In this document: piece by piece, positions 8,241-16,815 of the stretch | Layout: each line of letters begins with the position of its first letter | Position numbering within the stretch: the stretch's first letter is position 1 | From: an uncultured Riemerella sp. | GTDB taxonomy: Bacteria > Bacteroidota > Bacteroidia > Flavobacteriales > Weeksellaceae | DNA length: 28,293 nt | Assembly (NCBI GenBank): GCA_938037185.1 | Contig: CALHQK010000058.1 | Span: 1-28,293, forward strand | Direction of reading: 5' to 3' | The notes under the pieces: generated by a model | The model's input: only the letters and a program-made list of their open reading frames with translations | What the model was told of the DNA's origin: nothing | The model's database searches: none | Made by a program: the position numbers and the translations under genes

Positions 8241-8982
8241 GCTCAAAATCATCTCTGTCTAAAAGGACTTTAAATTTCTGTCTAAAAGAATTTAGTTTCT
8301 CTAAATCTATATTTGCTGATACTATATCTCCCTTTTTCTCAGATATCTCTGTCCCATCGGCATAGAAACAACGGGTACTTTCTGGATAATTCAGCCCAGA
8401 ACCATCTTTCCCTATCCTATTAACACCGAACACAAACGACTGGTTTTCAATAGCTCTGGCTCTTAAAAGAGTTTCCCATGCCAAAATACGAGGTTCAGCC
8501 CAGTTGGCCACATCTATCATTACATCATAATCATCTACATTTCTGGTAAATACAGGAAATCTCAAATCATAACATACCAAAAGCAAAAATCTAACTCCTT
8601 TATATTCAACCACTACACGCTCCTTTCCTGGTGTATAGATTTTATCCTCTCCACCAAAAGAAAACAAATGTTTTTTATCATATTGATGGACTTTTCCAGA
8701 AGGTTCCACGAAATAAAATCTATTATAAAACCGTCCATTTTCCTTCACTGAAACACTCCCTCCCACTGCTGATTTTTTCTTCTCCGCAAAACGCTTCATC
8801 CATGCAAGGGTTTCGCCTTTACTATCCGCTACTTCTTCCGTATCAACACAAAATCCAGTAGTAAACATCTCCGGTAGAAGAAATATATCCGCTTGTTCAT
8901 CTTTTAATTTTTCTTCAATAATATTGAAATTTTCCTCTGGAGATTTCCATTGAATATCCAAATTTAACGCTGATATTTTCAT
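8233..8982 (-). CDS. Nitrilase-superfamily amidohydrolase (omega-amidase/YafV-like)
   Basis: From the ATG at 8982 this is a 249-residue carbon-nitrogen hydrolase. The catalytic Glu-Lys-Cys triad is visible: E38 in LLPEMFTTGF, K103 in YDKKHLF and C137 in VCYDLRFP. YDKKHLFSFGGE and the C-terminal FRQKFKVLLDRDDF match the YafV/omega-amidase branch, which hydrolyses alpha-ketoglutaramate or alpha-ketosuccinamate to the keto acid and ammonia as metabolite repair. A longer version starts at an ATG at 9012. I prefer 8982 because homologues start with MKIS and the extra ten residues (Lys-rich) lack a counterpart. It is divergent from rseP and convergent with the DUF3276 gene. Substrate specificity is inference. 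Confidence 0.87.
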   Translation of the reverse strand: MKISALNLDIQWKSPEENFNIIEEKLKDEQADIFLLPEMFTTGFCVDTEEVADSKGETLAWMKRFAEKKKSAVGGSVSVKENGRFYNRFYFVEPSGKVHQYDKKHLFSFGGEDKIYTPGKERVVVEYKGVRFLLLVCYDLRFPVFTRNVDDYDVMIDVANWAEPRILAWETLLRARAIENQSFVFGVNRIGKDGSGLNYPESTRCFYADGTEISEKKGDIVSANIDLEKLNSFRQKFKVLLDRDDFELK

Positions 8983-9026
8983 TTTTTTGATTTTTGCTTG
9001 TAAATCTATCATTTTTATTTTAAATC

Positions 9027-9034
9027 CAAAAATA
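9027..9034 (-). promoter_or_regulatory. -7 promoter element TATTTTTG for the amidase gene
   Basis: On the minus strand 9034 to 9027 reads TATTTTTG (TAnnTTTG). It would give a leader of about 38 nt to the ATG at 8982, or only about 8 nt to the upstream ATG at 9012. It lies 18 bp from the -7 element of the divergent rseP gene. Confidence 0.45.
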
Positions 9035-9051
9035 TTTAATAATGTTTTTAG

Positions 9052-9059
9052 TACCTTTG
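9052..9059 (+). promoter_or_regulatory. -7 promoter element TACCTTTG for rseP
   Basis: TACCTTTG matches TAnnTTTG and is 22 nt before the ATG at 9082, giving a leader of about 15 nt. No good -33 TTTG is seen. Confidence 0.5.
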
Positions 9060-9081
9060 CACGATTTTAATTTTAAATTTG

Positions 9082-10551
9082 ATGGAATTAGCATTAAAAA
9101 TATTTCAGTTTATTTTAAGTATTTCTATTTTAGTTTTCTTACACGAATTAGGGCATTATCTTCCTGCGAAATGGTTCAAGACCCGAGCAGAAAAATTTTT
9201 CCTATTTTTTGACCCTTGGTTTTCTTTATTTTCAATGAAAAAAATCAACGGGAAATGGCAATATAAATTTTTCTCTAAAAATCAGCCTGATACAGAATTA
9301 ATCGAGATAGATGGAGAAAAAAAAGAAGTTCCTATCAATACAGAAAACCTGCCTGATGATGACTGGAGAAAGCACAAAGACAGCACAAAATGGGGTATCG
9401 GCTGGCTGCCTATGGGTGGCTATGTAAAAATAGCGGGAATGGTGGATGAAAGCATGGATTTGGAACAGCTGAAAAAACCTGCTGAATCTTGGGAATTTCG
9501 TAGCAAACCTGCTTGGCAGAGACTTATCATCATGCTTGGCGGAGTTACTGTTAATTTCTTTTTAGCGTGGTTTATTTATTCTTGTCTTTCCTATTTTAAT
9601 GGAGAAATGATTTTTAATCCTGATAAAAATGTAACGATTACTTATGGTGAATCAGCCAAGAAAATGGGATTCCAAGATGGAGATAAAATCCTAAAAGTAG
9701 ATGGAAAAGAACAGAAAAATTTAGAAAAACTATCTCTAGATGTTTTATTAAGCGACCATATTACTGTGCTAAGGGGTGGAAAAGAAGTGACTTTTGACAC
9801 CAATGACGAAGGTAAAGCTATGGTATTTCAAGAAGATACACCAAAGGGATTCCTTGTTCCGAGAATAGAACCCATAGTAGATACTGTGATAGCAAAAACA
9901 GCAATAGATGCAGGATTACAAAAAGGAGATAAAATACTAAAAATCAACGATAAAAATATTACTTTTTACGATGAACTGCCTTCTGCATTATCAAAACACG
10001 CAGGACAGGAAGCCTTGGTTCAAGTAGAAAGAGCAGGTAATACGGTAGATTTAAAACTTCCTATATCAAAAGAAGGAACGATAGGCATCTCTGTTGGCAG
10101 AAACTTTCTAACAAAAAAGGACTTTACCGCAATAGAAGCCGTATCAAGAGGTTTCACACGCTCCATAGAGGAACTGACCTACCAGATAAAACAATTTAAA
10201 CTTGTGTTTAATAAAACAGTAAAAGGCTACAAAAAAGTAGGTGGACCTATTGCAATTGTTAATCAAATGCATGTAAAACAAGACACAGCTGGAAATTATG
10301 CAATTGACTGGACTTTCTTCTGGAGTTTTACGGCTATGTTCTCCGTTTGGTTAGCATTTCTAAACCTGCTTCCTATCCCTGGTCTTGATGGCGGGCATGT
10401 GGTATTTACGCTTTGGGAAATAGTTACAAGGAAGCCTGTTCCACAAAAAATCTTGGAAAACGCTCAGATGATTGGAGTTATTTTTCTGTTGTCTTTGATG
10501 GTGTTAATCTTTGGAAATGACATTGTTAAGTTAATCATGAACAAATTTTAA
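9082..10551 (+). CDS. rseP: RseP-like site-2 intramembrane metalloprotease
   Basis: A 489-residue inner-membrane zinc protease of the S2P/M50 family. The zinc site is HELGH (H21, E22, H25) inside the first membrane segment. A second membrane segment follows MLGGVTVNFFLAW at 151-163. The third zinc ligand lies in PIPGLDGGH with LDG at 435-437, in the C-terminal membrane pair. Two PDZ domains lie between (about 190-245 and 265-330). Residues 45-110 form an insertion usual in Bacteroidota members. RseP cleaves membrane-anchored anti-sigma factors and leftover signal peptides. The ATG at 9082 is preferred over the adjacent TTG at 9079. No anti-sigma/sigma pair is in the window, so its local target is not shown. 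Confidence 0.92.
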   Translation: MELALKIFQFILSISILVFLHELGHYLPAKWFKTRAEKFFLFFDPWFSLFSMKKINGKWQYKFFSKNQPDTELIEIDGEKKEVPINTENLPDDDWRKHKDSTKWGIGWLPMGGYVKIAGMVDESMDLEQLKKPAESWEFRSKPAWQRLIIMLGGVTVNFFLAWFIYSCLSYFNGEMIFNPDKNVTITYGESAKKMGFQDGDKILKVDGKEQKNLEKLSLDVLLSDHITVLRGGKEVTFDTNDEGKAMVFQEDTPKGFLVPRIEPIVDTVIAKTAIDAGLQKGDKILKINDKNITFYDELPSALSKHAGQEALVQVERAGNTVDLKLPISKEGTIGISVGRNFLTKKDFTAIEAVSRGFTRSIEELTYQIKQFKLVFNKTVKGYKKVGGPIAIVNQMHVKQDTAGNYAIDWTFFWSFTAMFSVWLAFLNLLPIPGLDGGHVVFTLWEIVTRKPVPQKILENAQMIGVIFLLSLMVLIFGNDIVKLIMNKF

Positions 10552-10581
10552 GAAAAATAATTGTAAAAAGTGCTATAAAAA

Positions 10582-10613
10582 TTTGGTGGATATAAAAAAT
10601 GTTGTTAAATTTG
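10582..10613 (+). promoter_or_regulatory. Promoter of the tRNA-Asn gene
   Basis: TTTG at 10582-10585 and TAAATTTG at 10606-10613 are separated by 20 bp. This is a full match to the Bacteroidota sigma-ABfr type -33/-7 promoter. Transcription should start about 18 nt before the mature tRNA. Confidence 0.75.
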
Positions 10614-10637
10614 CACCATTCTAAAAAGATAGAATAA

Positions 10638-10711
10638 GCCTTTTTAGCTCAGTCGGTTAGAGCATCTGACTGTTAATCAGAGGGTCGCTGGTTCGAGCCC
10701 AGCAAAAGGCG
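10638..10711 (+). tRNA. tRNA-Asn (anticodon GTT)
   Basis: A complete 74-nt cloverleaf. The acceptor stem is GCCTTTT (10638-10644) with AAAAGGC (10704-10710). The D stem is GCTC/GAGC. The anticodon stem is TCTGA/TCAGA with loop CTGTTAA, and the anticodon GTT is at 10672-10674. The T stem is GCTGG/CCAGC with loop TTCGAGC. Discriminator G is at 10711. The 3' CCA is not encoded (CAG follows the discriminator), so it must be added after transcription. It has its own promoter and terminator and is a single-gene unit. Confidence 0.95.
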
Positions 10712-10714
10712 CAG

Positions 10715-10751
10715 GAGACTTACAGTAATGTAGGTCTCTTTTGTTTTTTTG
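10715..10751 (+). terminator. Rho-independent terminator after tRNA-Asn
   Basis: A 9-bp stem with one G-T wobble (10715-10723 with 10730-10738), a 6-nt loop and a run of Ts to 10751, starting 4 nt after the tRNA. Confidence 0.8.
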
Positions 10752-10900
10752 TGTGATAATCAATGTTTTATATCTTTTGCTTTATTTTCAGTTAGTTTTT
10801 ATAGGGTGTGTTTTTGGGAGTTTTGGATATACAATATAATTTAGGATGACATAAAGTCAGACAAAAAAATGGTAAAATATTTGATATAGTTTGCAGAATA

Positions 10901-10917
10901 ATTACTAATTTAGTAAT
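10901..10917. promoter_or_regulatory. Palindrome in the clpC leader (candidate operator)
   Basis: ATTACTAA, one T, then TTAGTAAT: a perfect 8-bp inverted repeat ending 7 nt before the clpC ATG at 10925. A near-consensus -7 element (TTTG at 10890-10893 preceded by TATAG) ends 8 nt upstream, so the palindrome would cover the start of transcription. The symmetry suits a dimeric regulator. It has no T-tract, so it is not a terminator. Confidence 0.4.
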
Positions 10918-10924
10918 ATAATTT

Positions 10925-13453
10925 ATGAAGATTATGGAAAATAAGTTTTCGGAGGGAATGGATAGGGTGCTTCGCCATAGTAGACTTGAAGCAAATAGAC
11001 TGAAAAGCGAGTTTCTGAATACAGAACATTTTTTGCTTGGAATTATCGGCACGGAGAATTCTGCAAGAAATATTTTGGAGGCACTGAAAGCAGATTTGGT
11101 TCAAATTCGTAGAAAGATAGAAAATATCAGTATCAATAATAATTTTAATTCAAATCCTGATAGAAGCATTATGCCTACTAAATTGGCAGAATATTCTTTG
11201 AAAAGAGCATCTTTGGAGAGCAAACAGTATCGTTCCGATGAGGTGAATACGATTCATCTTCTGCTGGGTATTTTATATAAAATAGATGACCCTACTACAC
11301 ATATTTTGGAGGCGTATGATATTGATTATGAAAGTGTAGCAGCTGAATATAGAGCAATGCTCAAAAACAGCGGACAGCTGCCAAAGGCTTCTTTTGATGA
11401 TGAGGAAGAAGATGCTGAGGACGCTGCATTTTCACAAACCAATAAACCAACTGGAAATATCGGAACAGGAAAAAGCAAAACACCTACGCTGGATAATTTC
11501 GGAAGGGATTTGACAATGATGGCAAAAGAAGGAAAGTTGGATCCTGTGATTGGTCGTGAAAACGAAATCGAAAGGGTTTCCCAGATTCTCAGCCGAAGAA
11601 AGAAAAACAATCCACTGCTCATCGGTGAGCCAGGGGTTGGTAAATCGGCAATTGCAGAAGGCTTGGCGCTGAGAATTCATCAGAAAAAAGTTTCACGAGT
11701 TCTTTATAACAAACGAGTGGTAACACTTGATTTGGCGAGTTTGGTTGCAGGAACTAAATATCGTGGGCAGTTTGAGGAGCGAATGAAAGCCATAATGACC
11801 GAGCTGGAAAAAAATAGAGATGTCATTTTATTTATAGATGAGTTGCACACCATCGTAGGAGCTGGAAGTTCCACAGGAAGTTTGGATGCTTCTAATATTT
11901 TCAAACCTGCTTTGGCGCGAGGGGAAATCCAGTGCATCGGGGCAACGACTTTGGATGAATACCGCCAGTATATAGAGAAAGATGGAGCGCTGGAGCGTCG
12001 TTTCCAAAAAGTGATGGTAGAGCCTACCAGCGTGGAAGAAACCATCCAAATACTAAACCAAGTAAAAGAAAAATACGAAGAGCATCATAATGTGACTTAT
12101 ACCGATGAGGCGATCAGAGCTTGTGTAAATCTTACTACAAGGTATATCACAGACAGATTCCTTCCTGATAAAGCCCTCGATGCGATGGATGAGGCGGGCT
12201 CTCGTGTTTATATCAAAAATATGAAAGTTCCTACGGCAATTACCTCGTATGAACAACAAATAGAGGAAGTTAAGGAGCTTAAACAAAAAGCTGTGAAAGC
12301 CCAAGACTACTTGGAAGCGAGAAAATACAAAGAAGAGGAAGAACGCCTGATGATAGAGCTAAACCTTGCACAGCAGGAATGGGATAACGAAATCAAAGAG
12401 CAAAAACAAATCGTTACGGAAGAAAATGTAGCCGAGGTGGTTTCTATGATGAGCGGTGTTCCTGTGACTAAAGTGGGTAAAAACGAACTGGACAAATTGG
12501 CACAAATGGACAATGTGCTCAATGGAAAAGTTATCGGGCAGGAAGAAGCTGTTAAAAAAGTTGTTCGAGCTATCCAAAGAAACAGAGCTGGTCTGAAAGA
12601 CCCTAAAAAACCAATAGGAACATTTATTTTCTTGGGAAGCACAGGAGTAGGAAAAACCGAACTTGCAAAAGTGATGGCTCGTGAGCTGTTTGATTCTGAT
12701 GATGCCCTTATCCGAATAGATATGAGTGAATATATGGAGAAATTCGCGGTGTCTAGACTGGTAGGTGCGCCTCCAGGGTATGTGGGCTATGAAGAAGGTG
12801 GACAGCTTACGGAAGCCGTAAGAAGAAAGCCTTATGCAGTGGTTCTTTTGGATGAGATAGAAAAAGCACACCCAGATGTATTTAACATTTTATTGCAAAT
12901 TTTGGATGAAGGTTTTGTGACGGATTCTTTGGGTAGAAAAGTAGATTTCCGAAATACAGTCATTATCTTGACTTCTAATATTGGTTCAAGAGACTTGAAG
13001 GATTTCGGAGATGGAGTAGGTTTTGGAACAGCTGCGAAAAAATCCACTTCTGATGCCAGAGCAAGAAGCACGATAGAAAACGCTCTGAAAAGAGCCTTTG
13101 CTCCAGAGTTTCTTAATAGAATAGATGATATTATTTTCTTTAATGCTTTACAAAAAGAAGATATTCACAGAATAATAGATTTGGAGCTTGGCAAACTATA
13201 TTCTCGTTTAGAAAAACTGAACTATAAAGTGGAGCTGATAGATGAAGCCAAAGAATTCATCGTAGAGAAAGGCTGGGATAAAGATTTCGGAGCAAGGCCG
13301 CTGAAAAGAGCCATCCAAAAATATATAGAGGATATCCTTGCTGAGATGCTGGTGAATAAGGAGATGCAGGAAGGAGATACGGTGATTTTGGAAGTGAATG
13401 AAAATAAAGACTCCCTCATCGGAAGAGTAAGAAAAGAAGAAAAAGTTTCTTGA
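10925..13453 (+). CDS. clpC: ClpC-type AAA+ unfoldase of the Clp protease
   Basis: An 842-residue Hsp100 ATPase. Residues 1-150 hold the double Clp N-terminal repeat for substrate and adaptor binding. AAA domain 1 has Walker A GEPGVGKS (234-241) and Walker B LFIDE (302-306). A UVR-like short coiled middle domain lies at about 446-485, which separates ClpC from ClpB's long middle domain. AAA domain 2 has Walker A GSTGVGKT (571-578) and Walker B LLDE (641-644). A VGF loop at 698-700 is the ClpP-docking tripeptide. It unfolds proteins and feeds them to ClpP in the cytoplasm. The start could be the ATG at 10934. No CtsR or McsAB genes, which partner ClpC in Firmicutes, are nearby. The next gene follows after 28 nt. 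Confidence 0.95.
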   Translation: MKIMENKFSEGMDRVLRHSRLEANRLKSEFLNTEHFLLGIIGTENSARNILEALKADLVQIRRKIENISINNNFNSNPDRSIMPTKLAEYSLKRASLESKQYRSDEVNTIHLLLGILYKIDDPTTHILEAYDIDYESVAAEYRAMLKNSGQLPKASFDDEEEDAEDAAFSQTNKPTGNIGTGKSKTPTLDNFGRDLTMMAKEGKLDPVIGRENEIERVSQILSRRKKNNPLLIGEPGVGKSAIAEGLALRIHQKKVSRVLYNKRVVTLDLASLVAGTKYRGQFEERMKAIMTELEKNRDVILFIDELHTIVGAGSSTGSLDASNIFKPALARGEIQCIGATTLDEYRQYIEKDGALERRFQKVMVEPTSVEETIQILNQVKEKYEEHHNVTYTDEAIRACVNLTTRYITDRFLPDKALDAMDEAGSRVYIKNMKVPTAITSYEQQIEEVKELKQKAVKAQDYLEARKYKEEEERLMIELNLAQQEWDNEIKEQKQIVTEENVAEVVSMMSGVPVTKVGKNELDKLAQMDNVLNGKVIGQEEAVKKVVRAIQRNRAGLKDPKKPIGTFIFLGSTGVGKTELAKVMARELFDSDDALIRIDMSEYMEKFAVSRLVGAPPGYVGYEEGGQLTEAVRRKPYAVVLLDEIEKAHPDVFNILLQILDEGFVTDSLGRKVDFRNTVIILTSNIGSRDLKDFGDGVGFGTAAKKSTSDARARSTIENALKRAFAPEFLNRIDDIIFFNALQKEDIHRIIDLELGKLYSRLEKLNYKVELIDEAKEFIVEKGWDKDFGARPLKRAIQKYIEDILAEMLVNKEMQEGDTVILEVNENKDSLIGRVRKEEKVS

Positions 13454-13481
13454 TAAAGACCATTGAGAAAATTTCATTAAG

Positions 13482-14990
13482 ATGAAAAAAACAGCAATAG
13501 GAATTATGGCAGTGGCTGCTTCTATGATGCATGCCCAGTCCAAAGAGTATTCTCTGAATTTTGATTCAGAAAAATACACCATAAAAACGGCTCAGGTCGC
13601 AGGAAAAGAAATTTCTTTCAGAGCTTACGAAGATGTAGTCTATGTCAGCCATCCTGTGGATGTACGATATCAGAGTATGAACATTTATATCCCTGTGGAA
13701 TACTATGAAGGGAAAAACATCAGAAAGTATAATGCTGATACAGCGCCTATTTTCCTCCCAAATGATGTAGGTAGATATATGTCCTCCCAAGCAGGAGCGC
13801 CAATAAAAGACCGAAGAACAGGCAAGGACAATGCTATCCTTGTCGCCCTGTCCAAAGGCTATGTAGTGGCATCTCCAGGAGTAAGAGGGCGTAAACTTAC
13901 TAATGATAAAGCACAATACATTGGCAAAGCTCCTGCTGCAATAGTAGATTTGAAGGCGGCGGTGAGGTATCTTAGATTTAATGATAAAATAATGCCGGGT
14001 AATGCCGAAAAAATCATTTCTAATGGGACAAGCGCAGGCGGAGCCCTTTCTGCGCTTTTGGGAGCGAGTGGAAATCAGAAAATTTATCATTCTTACTTGA
14101 ATGAATTAGGCGCTGCTGCTGCGAGAGATGATATTTTTGCGGTCTCTGCCTATTGCCCAATTATCAATCTTGACAATGCTGATGCAGCCTACGAATGGCA
14201 GTATGGACATGTGAAGGATTATAAGGTAATAAATCTTGTCCATCCTGGTTATATTGAGATATTCACAGAAACCTTGACTGAGGAACAAATCGCTGTTCAG
14301 CCCAAACTGGCTGCTATGTTTCCTAAATATGTGAATTCCTTAAAACTAAAAGATGAAAACGGAAAAACATTGATGCTCAATGAAAAAGGAGAAGGAACAT
14401 TCAAAGAATATGTGAAAAAATTTGTGATAAATTCAGCTAATAAAGCCATCTCGGAAGGAAATGATTTGAGTAAATATTCTTGGCTTGAGTTTAAAAATAA
14501 AAAAGTAGTAGGGCTGGATTTTAAAACTTATTCCAAAGAATATCTTTGTAGAAGTAAATCCGCTCCTGCGTTTGATGCTTTGGATTTATCCGCTGGAGAG
14601 AATAATTTGTTTGGAGATTTAACGGTTGATAATAAACATTTTACAAAATTTTCTTTTGATAATAATACAGCCAAGTTTTTCATAACAGAATATCCTGTCG
14701 AAGGTGGAGCCAGAACATATGAATATACAAAAGCCCAAATGGCGGATGCGGATATCGTAAAAATGATGAATCCGATGAATTTCGTTAAAAACACCTCCAC
14801 CCAAAACTGGAGAATAAGACACGGCGCCAAAGATGCGGATACTTCCCTTGCGATTTCTACAATTTTAGCGACTACCCTTAGAAACCATAAAAAAGCTGTA
14901 GATTTTGCTATGCCTTGGGACATAGGACACAGAGGCGACTATGATTTGGAAGAACTTTTCGAATGGATGGACAAAATCTCAACAAAATAA
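13482..14990 (+). CDS. Secreted tannase-like (subtype B) alpha/beta hydrolase
   Basis: A 502-residue protein with a Sec signal peptide (MKKTAIGIMAVAASMMHA, cleavage near residue 18-20), so it is probably periplasmic or secreted. The nucleophile elbow is NGTSAGGALS at 181-190 with S184. A C-terminal HGAKDADTS places the acid at D451 or D453, and WDIGHRGDYD puts the catalytic His at H483. This layout, including the GTSAGGA form, resembles subtype B bacterial tannases (Lactobacillus plantarum type), which hydrolyse gallate esters. A large insertion between Ser and Asp forms the lid. It has no type IX C-terminal sorting domain that I can see. It begins 28 nt after clpC with no promoter element between, so it is probably co-transcribed with clpC. 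The true substrate may be another ester. Confidence 0.75.
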   Translation: MKKTAIGIMAVAASMMHAQSKEYSLNFDSEKYTIKTAQVAGKEISFRAYEDVVYVSHPVDVRYQSMNIYIPVEYYEGKNIRKYNADTAPIFLPNDVGRYMSSQAGAPIKDRRTGKDNAILVALSKGYVVASPGVRGRKLTNDKAQYIGKAPAAIVDLKAAVRYLRFNDKIMPGNAEKIISNGTSAGGALSALLGASGNQKIYHSYLNELGAAAARDDIFAVSAYCPIINLDNADAAYEWQYGHVKDYKVINLVHPGYIEIFTETLTEEQIAVQPKLAAMFPKYVNSLKLKDENGKTLMLNEKGEGTFKEYVKKFVINSANKAISEGNDLSKYSWLEFKNKKVVGLDFKTYSKEYLCRSKSAPAFDALDLSAGENNLFGDLTVDNKHFTKFSFDNNTAKFFITEYPVEGGARTYEYTKAQMADADIVKMMNPMNFVKNTSTQNWRIRHGAKDADTSLAISTILATTLRNHKKAVDFAMPWDIGHRGDYDLEELFEWMDKISTK

Positions 14991-15005
14991 AACTCCTAAA
15001 AAACG

Positions 15006-15037
15006 AAAAACCTCGGAATTTCCGAGGTTTTTTTATT
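15006..15037. terminator. Bidirectional terminator between the tannase-like gene and rho
   Basis: A 12-bp stem (15006-15017 with 15021-15032) with a 3-nt loop, centred on CCTCGGA/TCCGAGG. It is flanked by As on the left and Ts on the right, so it can work for both converging genes. It abuts the rho stop codon at 15033. Confidence 0.85.
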
Positions 15038-16685
15038 TGTTCATAGACATTAGGAATTCTTCGTTGTTCAGAGTTGCTTTCATTTGTTTTTCTACAAATT
15101 CCATAGCTTCTACGGGATTCATATCAGAAAGATATTTTCTCAAAATCCACATCCTCTGCTGTGTGGTTTCATCATGTAAAAGGTCGTCCCTTCTCGTGCT
15201 GGAAGCCACCAAATCCACCGCAGGGAAAACCCTTTTATTGGCAATTTTTCTATCCAGCAGGAGCTCCATGTTTCCTGTTCCTTTGAATTCTTCAAAAATC
15301 ACCTCATCCATTTTAGAACCTGTATCTATCAGAGCTGTAGCGATGATGGTCAAAGAACCGCCGCCTTCTATTTTCCTAGCCGCTCCGAAAAATCTTTTTG
15401 GTTTGTGCAGTGCATTGGCATCTACTCCACCAGAGAGGATTTTCCCAGAGGCAGGAGTTACCGTGTTATAGGCTCTTGCCAGACGAGTGATAGAATCTAG
15501 TAAAATTACCACATCATGTCCGCACTCTACCATTCTTTGGGCTTTTGACAGAACCAGATTGGCTACTTTTACATGTTTTTCTGCCGCTTCATCAAAGGTA
15601 GAAGCGATTACTTCTGCATTCACACTTCGCTGCATATCAGTTACTTCCTCTGGTCTTTCATCTATCAGAAGAATCATCATGTAGGCTTCTGGATGATTTG
15701 CCGAGATGGAATTGGCAATGTCTTTTAGGAGCATAGTTTTCCCTGTTTTAGGCTGGGCTACTATCATTGCTCTTTGTCCTTTTCCTATTGGAGCGAATAA
15801 ATCTACTATTCTGGTAGAAAGGGTGGAATTTTTTCCAGCTAAATTAAATTTCTCTTGTGGGAATAGCGGAGTAAGATATTCAAAAGCCACTCTGTCTTTG
15901 ATGAAATGTAGGTCTCTACCATTTACTTCCAATGCTTTTTGGAGCGAAAAATATTTTTCTCCTTCTTTTGGAAGTCGGACGATACCTTTCACGGTATCAC
16001 CAGTTTTCAAACCATAGTTTCTGATTTGGTTGGTAGAAACAAATACATCATCTGGAGAAGAAATATAATTGAAATCCGAAGAACGGAGGAATCCATAGTT
16101 ATCAGGAAGAATCTCTAAAACACCCTCTACGATTACAATATTGTCAAAATTAAATTCCTTTTTAGGAGGATTTTGCTCTTCGTTTTCGGGTTCTTTGTTT
16201 TCTGGTTGTTTTGAGTTTTCTTTTTGTTTGTTTTTCTTTTTTAGAGGTTTTTCTCCCTCATTGTTTTTTTCTTCCGAAACATTTTCCTCTACTGCCGAAG
16301 CTGGCGCATTAGTTTCTTTTTCTTTTGTATTTTTAGGAGATTTTTTGGTTTTTGGAGTAGTTTTTTTCTCCTCTTTTGCAGGTTTTTCGGTTTTTAATTC
16401 TGTTTCTTCTTTTTTGTCCGAAATATTTTCTTCTGCAGGTTTTTCTACTCTTTTTCTTTTAGTAGCTTTTTTCTCTGGAGTTTGGTTCTCAGTGGTGTTC
16501 TCAGGTTTTTCTTCGGTTGCATTATAGTATTCTTTTGCTACTTTGGGATTTGCAGCTTGAAAGTCAAGAATAGCGAAAACCTTATCATTTTCTGTGCTGT
16601 TTCTTGCTACTTTAATGCCTAAATCTTTACAAATTTTAGTCAATTCTGTTGTAGATTTTGACTGTAGGCTTTCAATGTTAAACAT
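15033..16685 (-). CDS. rho: Transcription termination factor Rho with a long Lys/Glu-rich insertion
   Basis: A 550-residue Rho (E. coli: 419). Residues 1-50 are the Rho N-terminal helical domain. Residues 54-177 are an insertion of about 120 residues made mostly of Lys, Glu, Asn, Pro and Thr. The RNA-binding cold-shock-like domain follows at about 183-260 with NYGFLRSSDFNY. The ATPase core has Walker A AQPKTGKT (310-317), then LLIDERPEEVTDM and the Q/R-loop region GGVDANALHKPKRFFGAARK. The hexamer terminates transcripts in the cytoplasm. The insertion is typical of Bacteroidota and other groups, where such disordered regions can promote RNA binding or phase separation. A minus-strand promoter at 16815-16786 would give a leader of about 95 nt, in keeping with the autoregulated leader known for E. 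coli rho. Confidence 0.95.
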   Translation of the reverse strand: MFNIESLQSKSTTELTKICKDLGIKVARNSTENDKVFAILDFQAANPKVAKEYYNATEEKPENTTENQTPEKKATKRKRVEKPAEENISDKKEETELKTEKPAKEEKKTTPKTKKSPKNTKEKETNAPASAVEENVSEEKNNEGEKPLKKKNKQKENSKQPENKEPENEEQNPPKKEFNFDNIVIVEGVLEILPDNYGFLRSSDFNYISSPDDVFVSTNQIRNYGLKTGDTVKGIVRLPKEGEKYFSLQKALEVNGRDLHFIKDRVAFEYLTPLFPQEKFNLAGKNSTLSTRIVDLFAPIGKGQRAMIVAQPKTGKTMLLKDIANSISANHPEAYMMILLIDERPEEVTDMQRSVNAEVIASTFDEAAEKHVKVANLVLSKAQRMVECGHDVVILLDSITRLARAYNTVTPASGKILSGGVDANALHKPKRFFGAARKIEGGGSLTIIATALIDTGSKMDEVIFEEFKGTGNMELLLDRKIANKRVFPAVDLVASSTRRDDLLHDETTQQRMWILRKYLSDMNPVEAMEFVEKQMKATLNNEEFLMSMNK

Positions 16686-16785
16686 ATAAATATTTAGTAA
16701 ATGTAATTAAAATCAATGTAAAACTAAGATGTAAATAGGAACAAATGATAGAATTCCACCGCTCCTCTAATTGAAAAATATGCTG

Positions 16786-16815
16786 CAAATCTACACTATT
16801 TTTGATAAATACAAA
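16786..16815 (-). promoter_or_regulatory. Promoter of rho
   Basis: On the minus strand TTTG (16815 to 16812) and TAGATTTG (16793 to 16786) are separated by 18 bp, a good match to the -33/-7 pattern. It lies inside the promoter region of the divergent DUF4293 gene, with the two -33 elements only 7 bp apart. Confidence 0.6.

Noticed and set aside
14941..15471. A 176-codon plus-strand frame across the tannase-rho boundary.
   Set aside because: It starts in the end of the hydrolase gene, runs through the terminator and then antisense through rho; it is a shadow.
16141..16527. A Ser/Phe-rich 128-codon plus-strand frame.
   Set aside because: It is the antisense of the Lys/Glu-rich Rho insertion, whose codons read as Phe/Ser on the other strand.
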